Below are positions 1-5,556 of a DNA stretch of 13,802 nucleotides, piece after piece (the first letter of the stretch is position 1; each line of letters opens with the position of its first letter). The DNA is taken from the NCBI GenBank assembly GCA_018651445.1, contig JABIDZ010000077.1, forward strand, positions 1 through 13,802, written 5' to 3'. The notes under the pieces are model-generated. The model had not been told where the DNA came from, searched no databases, and saw only the letters and a list, made by a program, of their open reading frames with translations. Made by a program: the position numbers and the translations under genes. This DNA is from Candidatus Iainarchaeum sp. GTDB lineage: Archaea > Iainarchaeota > Iainarchaeia > Iainarchaeales > JAAZKV01.

Positions 1-104
1 AAGATGCTCCACAAAAAATAACGCCTAGCGAACTTGCAAAAGAAATTAATAATGAAGTTGCACCCGAAGTTAAGGTTGAAGCAAAAAACGAGGGTGTAGA
101 GTAA
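1..104 (+). CDS. C-terminal end of an unidentified protein (partial)
   Basis: An open frame enters from the left edge (first full codon at position 3) and stops at TAA 102-104, giving 33 residues that begin DAPQKITPSEL and end in KNEGVE. The tail is rich in Glu, Lys, Val and Ala and looks like a charged, flexible C-terminus. It carries no recognisable motif, and the other two forward frames stop within the first 30 bases. It lies 38 nt before the small NrdD-like gene on the same strand. It could therefore be the main class III ribonucleotide reductase subunit or something unrelated; the visible part does not decide. Confidence 0.5.
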   Translation, partial: DAPQKITPSELAKEINNEVAPEVKVEAKNEGVE

Positions 105-142
105 TATTTACCAGTTTAAGAGTTGAGGATTGAGGTGATAGA

Positions 143-292
143 ATGGTAAAAACAAAATGCGAAGTATACAGCAGAGTTGTTGGGTACATTAGACCAGTAG
201 AACAATGGAACGACAGCAAACAAGAAGAATTCAAGGATAGAAAATTGTTTTCTACTAAAGATCAAAGCGAAGAACAAGCAAGTATTTGTTAG
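143..292 (+). CDS. Stand-alone NrdD-type glycyl radical C-terminal domain, 49 aa
   Basis: This 49-residue protein starts at ATG 143, with a GAGGTGAT Shine-Dalgarno at 132-139, and ends at TAG 290-292. It contains CEVYSRVVGYIRPV, followed by WNDSKQEEFKDR. This is the pattern at the extreme C-terminus of class III (anaerobic) ribonucleoside-triphosphate reductases, where the Gly of RVxGY (here Gly14) carries the glycyl radical. The usual WNxGK is WNDSK here, so Ser25 replaces a Gly that is normally conserved. The catalytic barrel is absent; only Cys6 remains of the zinc-binding region that normally precedes this segment. The next gene, whose Shine-Dalgarno overlaps this stop codon, encodes a NrdG-like activase, which fits a substrate-activase pair. 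It could be a separately encoded radical domain (as YfiD is for pyruvate formate-lyase), a regulator, or a remnant of nrdD. Family assignment is fairly sure; function is open. Confidence 0.72.
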   Translation: MVKTKCEVYSRVVGYIRPVEQWNDSKQEEFKDRKLFSTKDQSEEQASIC

Positions 293-296
293 GTGA
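291..296 (+). promoter_or_regulatory. Shine-Dalgarno AGGTGA setting the nrdG-like start
   Basis: AGGTGA lies 4 nt before ATG 301 and overlaps the TAG stop of the preceding small gene (290-292). It favours ATG 301 over the in-frame TTG at 286, which lies upstream of this site. The stop/Shine-Dalgarno overlap suggests translational coupling of the two genes. Confidence 0.7.
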
Positions 297-300
297 GTCA

Positions 301-996
301 ATGTTTATAGGTGGGCTTGAAAAAATGACGCTCACCGACTTTCCAAACAAAGTTGCTTGTATCGTTTTTCTAGTTAATTGTAATTTCGCGTGTCCTTATT
401 GTTATAACAAAGAATTAACTTCTTACAAATATTTTAAAAAATCTAAACGAAAACTAATTCCTGAAGAAGAATTTTTTTCGTTTCTAAATCAAAACAAAAA
501 AATGCTTGATGGGGTAGTGATTACGGGTGGAGAACCAACTTGTACTCCACAAATAATTGATTTTGTAAAAAAAATTAAGAAGTTAGGTTTTGAAGTAAAG
601 TTTGATTCAAATGGTTCGGAACCAGAAATTCTTCGTTATCTAATAGACAAAAAACTAGTTGATTATATCGCAATGGATATTAAATCGCCGTTAGGTAAAT
701 ACAAAAAAGTAACTCGGAGCAAGATTGCACAAAAAACTATTCGTGAATCAATCAAACTTGTTTCTGCAACAAAAATTCCTCATGAATTTCGCACAACGCT
801 TTATCCAAAGCTTACTATCGCAGATTTTGAAAAAATGGCAACATATATTCCAAACGAAAAATGGCTTTTACAAGAAATGGATCCAGCTAATGCTTACGAA
901 GGAAGTGTTAAGCGAACAAAACCAATGAAAAAAGACAAGATTGAAAAGATTCTTTTAGCAACAAAAGAAATTACTAAAGTTGAATTAAGGAAGTGA
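301..996 (+). CDS. nrdG: Anaerobic ribonucleoside-triphosphate reductase activating protein (radical SAM)
   Basis: This 231-residue radical SAM enzyme has the 4Fe-4S binding motif CNFACPYC (Cys27, Cys31, Cys34; CX3CX2C) and the SAM-binding GGE motif at ITGGEPT (residues 74-80). Its N-terminal start GGLEKMTLTDFP is characteristic of the NrdG2-type activase family, which cleaves S-adenosylmethionine to place a glycyl radical on class III ribonucleotide reductase. The length fits that family. It directly follows the gene for an NrdD-like glycyl radical segment, which supports the role. It ends at TGA 994-996, immediately abutting the convergent gene on the other strand. Other glycyl radical activases are possible from sequence alone, but the neighbour makes the reductase the best target. 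Confidence 0.87.
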   Translation: MFIGGLEKMTLTDFPNKVACIVFLVNCNFACPYCYNKELTSYKYFKKSKRKLIPEEEFFSFLNQNKKMLDGVVITGGEPTCTPQIIDFVKKIKKLGFEVKFDSNGSEPEILRYLIDKKLVDYIAMDIKSPLGKYKKVTRSKIAQKTIRESIKLVSATKIPHEFRTTLYPKLTIADFEKMATYIPNEKWLLQEMDPANAYEGSVKRTKPMKKDKIEKILLATKEITKVELRK

Positions 997-1554
997 TTAT
1001 TTTATTGCAATTATTTTGAATAGCGGAACTTGTTTTGCTTTTGCGAATCTAGTATATGCTGATCGCGAGTACTCTCCTTCTCGTAAAGGTCTTATAGTTA
1101 CATGCGAAAAATTGGTTTGTGTCAAAGCATAGTTTAGATTCATTAAACCGTCTGCACCAAAATTTGCGGAATCTACAATAACAGATAATTTTCCACCCGG
1201 TCTTAATTTTCTATGGATCACTTCGACTAATTCCGTAACTTCGTTTTGTATCTTTCGTGTTCACCCACTTCTTGGTGTTAATCCGGCATCGGTTATCATG
1301 GCTTTTCCATATATGCCTAATGCCATATCTGACTCAATCATTGCAACGGAATTATTTCTTAATTTGATTATTCCGTTTCGAAAATCAGTAACTCTTTGTC
1401 GAATGTTTGTTCCGCTAAGCCCATTAATCTTTTTTAAATCAACTTCTAAAAAATCTATTCCTTTGAAACGCATGGCCCATCTTTGAGATCGTTCGTTACG
1501 TCCATGATAACCTGCGCTACCCAATCGGACAATAAGCGGTTTTTTTCGTTGCAT
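997..1554 (-). pseudogene. Methyltransferase-like gene interrupted by an in-frame TGA
   Basis: From ATG 1554 a frame of 97 residues runs to TGA (1261-1263). The same frame then continues without another stop for 87 residues to TAA at 997. The whole matches its upstream neighbour (1585-2262) in order. The start MQRKKPLIVRLG aligns with MLRKRPRIIHFG, IDFLEVDL with FDFVEIN, and ESDMALGIYGK with RSDMTLGYYGK. After the TGA, HRKLRPGGKLSVIV aligns with HKKLRKNGVMTITV. These segments resemble the strand motifs of class I SAM-dependent methyltransferases, LRPGG being the classic motif before strand 5, although a clear GxGxG loop is missing. One TGG-to-TGA change (Trp in SGWTRK) would explain the break. 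The second half has a possible GTG start at 1221 but no convincing ribosome site. It is probably a recently disrupted gene; an assembly error or readthrough cannot be excluded, since TGA is a normal stop elsewhere here. Confidence 0.6.
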
Positions 1555-1584
1555 AAGTAATAATCTCTTAATACTTATTAAAGT

Positions 1585-2262
1585 TTATTTTCGTAGCGTT
1601 ATATGCCACACAGTGGTTCCTTTGTCTTTTTTTGTAGCACGAAAGGCACGTCTAACCCACAAGTCGCCAGCATCAACTTCTGTTTTGGTTATCGGACGAA
1701 CTTTCACGGTTTCAATATCAAACGGGCTTAGGTGTATCGCGTCCATTACATTACGATAACCGTTTGTGCCATAGCGAATACTATCTGAAACAGTGATAGT
1801 CATTACTCCATTTTTTCTTAATTTTTTATGTGCTAAGGTTAATACGTCTGCAGTATAAGGGATGAGTTTGTTAAACTTTGGACGAGTAATTTCAAAAACT
1901 CTTTTTCGTTTTCTCATTTCAAATGAACGCATTTCTGGTGGTGCTTGACTAGTTTCGGATTCAGTCATTTGCGGAGAGCTTAAAGCAAAGTGTAGATTTG
2001 ATTTTCCATAATAACCTAATGTCATATCGCTTCGCATTATTGGAATGCTACCATCTTTTTCTCTTTTAAGTCCGGTAAGAAAATCTGCTTTGACTTCTAA
2101 AATATTTGACGGAGTTGGTTTTGGTAAGTGTTCACGTTTTAATCCTTCACAATTTATTTCAACAAAATCGAATTCAGGATTTCTTTGTGCGCGATGACCA
2201 ATCTTTCTAGCTGAATTATCGGTTGCACCAAAATGAATTATTCGAGGTCTTTTTCGTAGCAT
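1585..2262 (-). CDS. Putative class I SAM-dependent methyltransferase
   Basis: This 225-residue protein begins at ATG 2262. That start aligns with its downstream paralog and has a TATA-like box about 26 nt upstream. An in-frame GTG at 2283 is less likely. The order of elements fits a Rossmann methyltransferase: strand 1 RIIHFGATDN (7-16), strand 2 FDFVEIN ending in an acidic residue (31-37), strand 3 NILEVKADF (53-61), strand 4 IPIMRSDM (73-80) and LRKNGVMTITV (148-158) before strand 5. The glycine-rich SAM loop is weak (FGATDNSA), so activity is uncertain and the substrate is unknown. Residues about 95-120 form a polar insertion (SSPQMTESETSQAPP) that the paralog lacks. The paralog starts 30 nt downstream on the same strand, implying tandem duplication and probable cotranscription. 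Confidence 0.6.
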   Translation of the reverse strand: MLRKRPRIIHFGATDNSARKIGHRAQRNPEFDFVEINCEGLKREHLPKPTPSNILEVKADFLTGLKREKDGSIPIMRSDMTLGYYGKSNLHFALSSPQMTESETSQAPPEMRSFEMRKRKRVFEITRPKFNKLIPYTADVLTLAHKKLRKNGVMTITVSDSIRYGTNGYRNVMDAIHLSPFDIETVKVRPITKTEVDAGDLWVRRAFRATKKDKGTTVWHITLRK

Positions 2263-2283
2263 ATGTAATAATGCACCTAGCAC

Positions 2284-2291
2284 ATTTATAA
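2284..2291 (-). promoter_or_regulatory. TATA-like box of the methyltransferase-like gene
   Basis: The minus strand reads TTATAAAT here, centred about 26 nt before ATG 2262, the usual archaeal spacing from TATA box to transcription start. This predicts a leaderless or nearly leaderless mRNA. An AGGTG lies between the box and the ATG, so a leadered start is not excluded. Confidence 0.45.
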
Positions 2292-2326
2292 CAATTTTTG
2301 TACTTATTATTTTAGGTGAGTAAAAA

Positions 2327-2902
2327 GTGAATAAATTAGTTTGTCTTGTTGGTATGACTGGTTCTGGAAAACGGGTTGTAGCAGATTATTTAGTTGAAAA
2401 AGGATTTGGTTTTCTGAGATTCGGTCAAATAACTCTCGATATTGTAAAGGAACGCGGGCTTGAACCAACTGAAGAAAATGAAAAACCGATCCGTGAAGAA
2501 GTGCGAAAAACACACGGAATGGGAGCATATGCTACCCTAAATATCCCAAAATTTGATGAATTATTGAAAAAAGGACATGTAGTAGGAGACGGACTTTATA
2601 GTTGGTCCGAGTACAAGATATTGAAAGACAAATACCTAGAGCAATTAATAGTAATTGCAATTTATGCTCCTCCAAAACAGCGTTATGAAAGGTTAGCGAA
2701 TAGAAAATTATTAGAAGCAGACACTGATTTGCGTAGTCGACCGGCGACAATGGAACAAGCAAAGGCAAGAGATTATGCTGAAATAGAAAATATTGAGAAA
2801 GGCGGGCCGATAGCAATGGCAGAGTATACCTTGGATAATACGGGGTCAATTGAAAATTTGAATAAACAAATAGATATTATTTTAGGTGAACTACTTGACT
2901 GA
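2327..2902 (+). CDS. P-loop nucleotide kinase-like protein (UPF0200 / dephospho-CoA kinase-like)
   Basis: This 191-residue protein starts at GTG 2327, with AGGTGA at 2314-2319. Its N-terminus LVCLVGMTGSGKRVVADYL carries a Walker A loop (residues 9-16). FLRFGQITLDIVKERGLEPT, EEVRKTHGMGAYA and VVGDGLYSWSEY follow the order of the archaeal UPF0200 family, relatives of dephospho-CoA and nucleoside monophosphate kinases. YERLANRK, followed by RSRPATMEQAKARD, looks like the lid and LID-arginine region. The residue after the P-loop Lys is Arg16 rather than Ser, Thr or Gly, which is unusual. It overlaps the dCMP deaminase gene by 8 nt. That link suggests nucleotide metabolism, but the true substrate is unknown; dephospho-CoA is the main alternative. 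Confidence 0.7.
   Translation: MNKLVCLVGMTGSGKRVVADYLVEKGFGFLRFGQITLDIVKERGLEPTEENEKPIREEVRKTHGMGAYATLNIPKFDELLKKGHVVGDGLYSWSEYKILKDKYLEQLIVIAIYAPPKQRYERLANRKLLEADTDLRSRPATMEQAKARDYAEIENIEKGGPIAMAEYTLDNTGSIENLNKQIDIILGELLD
2884..2889 (+). promoter_or_regulatory. Shine-Dalgarno AGGTGA for the dCMP deaminase, inside the upstream gene
   Basis: AGGTGA sits 5 nt before TTG 2895, within the last codons of the kinase-like gene. It favours TTG 2895 over the in-frame GTG 2886, which lies inside the site itself. Confidence 0.6.
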
Positions 2903-3452
2903 GAACTATAGACCAAATAAAGACGAGTATTATTGGAATATTGCAAAAGAAACTGCTCAAAGATCTACGTGTATGTCAGTTAAGGGTGGCGCAATAATTG
3001 TTCGTGACGATCAAATAATTGCGACGGGTTATATTGGTGCTCCAAGAGAAACAAAAGATTGTTTTGAACGCGGCACTTGTGTTAGACGCGTATTAAATAT
3101 TCCGTCAGGGCAACGCTACGAAATTTGTCGTTCTACACACGCAGAACAAAACGCAGTAATAAATGCTGCAAGAGCAGGAGTGTCTCTTTTAGGTGGAACA
3201 GTATATCTTTATTTTGTTAAACGAAGCGAAGACAATTTTGTCAATGCATATCCTTGTTTTATGTGTAAAAAAGTTTTGATTAATGCCGGAATAAAACGTT
3301 TTGTTGGAAATGATGCCGACGGAAAAATTGTTTCATATGATGTTGATGATTGGGTTAAAGACTGGCAAGAAAACGATATGATTGACGATACAAAATTATA
3401 TGATTCTAAATATACTAAAGAAGAAGTAGAAAAATTCAAACACAACGAATAA
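2895..3452 (+). CDS. Deoxycytidylate (dCMP) deaminase
   Basis: This 185-residue zinc enzyme would deaminate dCMP to dUMP, the precursor of dTMP. It has the catalytic zinc motifs of the family: HAE (82-84, in STHAEQNAV, Glu84 being the proton shuttle) and PCFMC (120-124, Cys121 and Cys124 as zinc ligands). The N-terminal SVKGGAIIVRDDQIIATGYIG segment is typical of ComEB/dCMP deaminases. Cys56, Cys62 and Cys78 lie in the insertion before HAE that often binds a second zinc. The TTG start at 2895 is preferred because of the AGGTGA at 2884-2889. The gene overlaps the upstream P-loop kinase-like gene by 8 nt, indicating an operon. It ends 14 bp from the convergent RPA gene. A tRNA or riboflavin-type deaminase is less likely given the length and motif spacing. 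Confidence 0.88.
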   Translation: MTENYRPNKDEYYWNIAKETAQRSTCMSVKGGAIIVRDDQIIATGYIGAPRETKDCFERGTCVRRVLNIPSGQRYEICRSTHAEQNAVINAARAGVSLLGGTVYLYFVKRSEDNFVNAYPCFMCKKVLINAGIKRFVGNDADGKIVSYDVDDWVKDWQENDMIDDTKLYDSKYTKEEVEKFKHNE

Positions 3453-3457
3453 AGTTT

Positions 3458-3463
3458 AAAAAA
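3458..3463 (-). terminator. Possible oligo-T terminator after RPA
   Basis: The minus strand has six consecutive T within TTATTTTTTAAAC, starting a few bases after the RPA stop (3467-3469), in the 14-bp gap between convergent genes. Archaeal termination often uses short T runs without a hairpin. This one is short, so the call is tentative. Confidence 0.35.
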
Positions 3464-3466
3464 TAA

Positions 3467-4708
3467 TCACAAAACTTCTTTTACGCTAAACTCGTTTTCG
3501 TTTGAATAAGAATTCATTTTGTTGTAACCAAACAAACTAACGTCTTTTCCTTTTATAGTTTCATTAATTTCTTCTAAAAGTTTTTCATTACTAGTCTCGC
3601 TAGTTTTTGTTTCAAGATCTTCTTGTGTCCAATCAAGTAACTTCAAAGCGCTAGCACTAAATAAATTTGTTTTGATTTCGCCAGTATCGTCTTCTACTAA
3701 AGCAGAGATAACTGCGCGTTTCTCACCTTTTACTTCGCCACAAGAATCACAAATATTGCCGTCGACTTTCTTTCCACATTTTTCACACGCATTAAAATAA
3801 AAGTTTCCAGGTAATAATTCTTTCACAGTTGCTTTAATCAAAACATTTTCGTTTTCAACTAAACCATTTATTTTTTTCTCTTTTACTTGTTCTTTTAAAA
3901 TCTCAGTAACTCCAGGCATCTCATTTGTTGATGGAGTTAGTTCAGCGTTATAACCTAAGTGTAGTTCTACTCCAAACATTCCGTCTTTTGTATAACCGTT
4001 TTTAATTTCGATAACGTCGCCTTCGCGTAGACCTTGGACTTCGTCTGCTTTTTCGTTCCAAGCAGTTGCGCGTAGCAAAGCACTTTCGTCTCCGAATTGA
4101 AAGTTACATAGTTTTCCTTTTCGATCATTTGAATCAAATTCTTTGCAAGGAAACTTTCGTAAGAGTCGACCAACAACATTTATTCCGTTCATTCCACCTT
4201 TTAGATTATTTATTTTTTCAAAAGTAATTTCTTTTTTGTTTAAAATATCAATTGTTCCATTAAAACCAAGACTCACTTGTTTTTTGTCGTTGTAACTAGT
4301 TACAATACAATTATTGATTTGTATTTCGCTTCCGGTAGTTAGTTCTTGTTGATCTATTTGGTCGTTCCAAAGTGTAGCGCGAACACTCGCAGTATCGTCT
4401 TCTAAAATAAAACTTTGTAATTTTCCTGCTTTTCCATTTCGATCAAATTCTTTTACTGGAAAAACACTTTTTACAATACCTTTTAATTCAATATTTTTCA
4501 TTCCGTCGGTAAGTTCACCAACTTTGCTTTCAACACTAACGTCTTGTTTCAAACCAAGTTCTTTTTGAACCATAAAAGCAGCGCCTTGTTCTGTTAACAA
4601 ACCCTTGAATTTCTCTATTTTAGCTTTAATTAGAGTAGTAATTTCTTCTTCGCTTTTACCGCTTTTTTCAGAGATTTCTTTGATTAGCTCACCGATTTCT
4701 TCGCTCAT
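3467..4708 (-). CDS. rpa: Replication protein A (single-stranded DNA-binding protein)
   Basis: This 413-residue protein would bind single-stranded DNA in replication, repair and recombination. Residues 1-55 form a helical domain (EEEITTLIKAKIEKFKGLL). Two clearly related OB folds follow at about 67-155 and 168-255. Matching pieces are KEFDRNGKAGKLQSF and KEFDSNDRKGKLCNF, then RATLWND and RATAWNE. A third OB region (about 282-400) contains a zinc finger with Cys308, Cys311, Cys320 and Cys323 (CEKCG..CDSCG). This layout matches euryarchaeal RPA. The start MSEEIG at ATG 4708 has GGAG at 4714-4717; an upstream in-frame start at 4726 lies before that site. The gene begins 14 nt after the VapC-like gene on the same strand and may share its transcript. 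Confidence 0.88.
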   Translation of the reverse strand: MSEEIGELIKEISEKSGKSEEEITTLIKAKIEKFKGLLTEQGAAFMVQKELGLKQDVSVESKVGELTDGMKNIELKGIVKSVFPVKEFDRNGKAGKLQSFILEDDTASVRATLWNDQIDQQELTTGSEIQINNCIVTSYNDKKQVSLGFNGTIDILNKKEITFEKINNLKGGMNGINVVGRLLRKFPCKEFDSNDRKGKLCNFQFGDESALLRATAWNEKADEVQGLREGDVIEIKNGYTKDGMFGVELHLGYNAELTPSTNEMPGVTEILKEQVKEKKINGLVENENVLIKATVKELLPGNFYFNACEKCGKKVDGNICDSCGEVKGEKRAVISALVEDDTGEIKTNLFSASALKLLDWTQEDLETKTSETSNEKLLEEINETIKGKDVSLFGYNKMNSYSNENEFSVKEVL

Positions 4709-4722
4709 AATAACTCCTTGTT

Positions 4723-5160
4723 TCAAAACTCTTTAAAATGCTCTTTGTTATCAATGAATTTCTTAATCTCTGCAGTATTTTTTACAATAATTCCTTTGAC
4801 TCTTTTTAATGCTTTGTCATCTGACCAAAGAATACTGTTTTTATGTGCTAAACAACAAGCAATAAAAATAACATCGTTTTTGTCAATATTTTTGACTAAT
4901 TCAATTGCGGTTGATTTATGTGGTATTATTTTGTCATTTGGGATGAGCGTTATTTGCATCAAAATTGTATTTAGTAATTTGTAAAAATCAGTTATATCTA
5001 ATTTTGATTTTTTAATTAATCCCGTTTCGTGTTTGTTTATTTCTTCTAAAACAATATTTGGAAATAAAAAATATTCATTATGCTTAAATAGTATTTTTCG
5101 TGTAAGTGAATCTTTCAATAATCCTGAGATAAGTATGTTTGTATCAAGTATTATTTGCAT
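4723..5160 (-). CDS. vapC: VapC-like PIN-domain ribonuclease toxin
   Basis: This 145-residue PIN-domain protein is probably the RNase toxin of a type II toxin-antitoxin pair. It begins MQIILDTNILISGLL, with the first PIN acidic residue at Asp6. Others are at VLEEI (Glu39/Glu40), KNDVIFIA (Asp96) and WSDDKAL (Asp114/Asp115), so the acidic metal-binding set is complete. ATG 5160 is preferred over the adjacent TTG; AGAGG lies at 5168-5172. The start overlaps the end of the upstream RHH gene by 17 nt, the usual antitoxin-toxin arrangement. The known family cleaves RNA, often tRNA, but the target here cannot be read from sequence. RPA starts 14 nt after its stop. Confidence 0.82.
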   Translation of the reverse strand: MQIILDTNILISGLLKDSLTRKILFKHNEYFLFPNIVLEEINKHETGLIKKSKLDITDFYKLLNTILMQITLIPNDKIIPHKSTAIELVKNIDKNDVIFIACCLAHKNSILWSDDKALKRVKGIIVKNTAEIKKFIDNKEHFKEF

Positions 5161-5377
5161 CAAAAAACCTCTTAGAAGACAACGAGTTTATTTGTTTGCT
5201 GAACTCTTTGACATCTTTAGGGGTTAACTTGCTCTTGCTTGCAATTTTGTTTGCAATTTTTAATGCTTCGATTTTGTCTTTTATTGCTCTTCGCGCGACT
5301 TCGCTCCACTTTATTTCTGGAAACCTTTTCATTTCTTTTTGTATTTCATTAGGTATTGCTAGTGTCATATTTCCCAT
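5144..5377 (-). CDS. vapB: VapB-like ribbon-helix-helix antitoxin
   Basis: This 77-residue protein has an N-terminal MTLAIPNEIQKEMKRFPEIKW segment followed by SEVARRAIKDKIEAL, the strand-helix-helix pattern of ribbon-helix-helix DNA-binding antitoxins. The polar C-terminal part (about 45-77) would wrap around and inhibit the PIN toxin encoded immediately downstream, whose start it overlaps by 17 nt. Start MGNMTL (ATG 5377) is chosen because the TATA-like box at 5406-5413 lies about 32 nt upstream; ATG 5368 is also possible. Antitoxins of this family normally repress their own operon as complexes with the toxin, and a perfect inverted repeat overlaps this gene's TATA box. Confidence 0.8.
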   Translation of the reverse strand: MGNMTLAIPNEIQKEMKRFPEIKWSEVARRAIKDKIEALKIANKIASKSKLTPKDVKEFSKQINSLSSKRFFDANNT

Positions 5378-5391
5378 AATATCACAATTAA

Positions 5392-5409
5392 ATATGTGTG
5401 TACACATAT
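5392..5409. promoter_or_regulatory. Inverted-repeat operator candidate of the vapBC operon
   Basis: ATATGTGT, two bases GT, then ACACATAT form a perfect 8-bp inverted repeat. Its right arm overlaps the TATA-like box of the vapB promoter. Position, symmetry and a ribbon-helix-helix product of the first gene all fit an autoregulatory site that blocks TBP binding. The binding itself is inferred. Confidence 0.6.
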
Positions 5410-5413
5410 ATAA
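5406..5413 (-). promoter_or_regulatory. TATA box of the vapB-vapC(-rpa) transcription unit
   Basis: The minus strand reads TTATATAT, centred about 32 nt before ATG 5377, and is the strongest TATA-like match in the window. Transcription would start close to 5383, leaving a leader of only a few bases. Confidence 0.6.
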
Positions 5414-5518
5414 TCTTTTGCTTAAATTCAGCGAAATAACTTGTTTTTGATAGTTCTTATTCTTTTCGAGGGGTCAGTGCCAGCAAAAGCCTTTTTAATA
5501 TCTCTATTAAGGCAATGC

Positions 5519-5526
5519 TTTTTATA
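5519..5526 (+). promoter_or_regulatory. TATA-like box of the GGGP synthase gene
   Basis: TTTTTATA is centred about 34 nt before ATG 5557, and no Shine-Dalgarno precedes that start. Together these predict a leader of roughly 8 nt. The rest of the 149-bp gap between 5408 and 5556 holds an isolated GC-richer patch near 5467-5490 of unknown role. Confidence 0.5.
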
Positions 5527-5556
5527 CTTGTTTTGAGCTAAGAATTATTGATTATT

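Noticed and set aside
286..300. Upstream TTG start of the nrdG-like gene
   Set aside because: It lies upstream of the AGGTGA site, within the end of the preceding gene, and the added residues (MLGES) are not part of the family; ATG 301 is correctly spaced.
1222..1260. An independent start for the second half of the broken gene
   Set aside because: Only GTG 1221 is available, without a proper Shine-Dalgarno. The upstream residues are still in frame and look like coding sequence, so a separate gene is less likely than a disrupted one.
1261..1263. TGA as selenocysteine or a reassigned Trp codon
   Set aside because: TGA ends several intact genes here, including nrdG, dCMP deaminase's upstream neighbour, RPA and GGGPS. 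No selenocysteine-type motif surrounds the codon, and the paralog has no Cys in this region.
5408..5556. A tRNA or other known structured RNA
   Set aside because: No cloverleaf, T-loop GTTC-type sequence with matching stems or C/D box pair could be built by eye in the gap.
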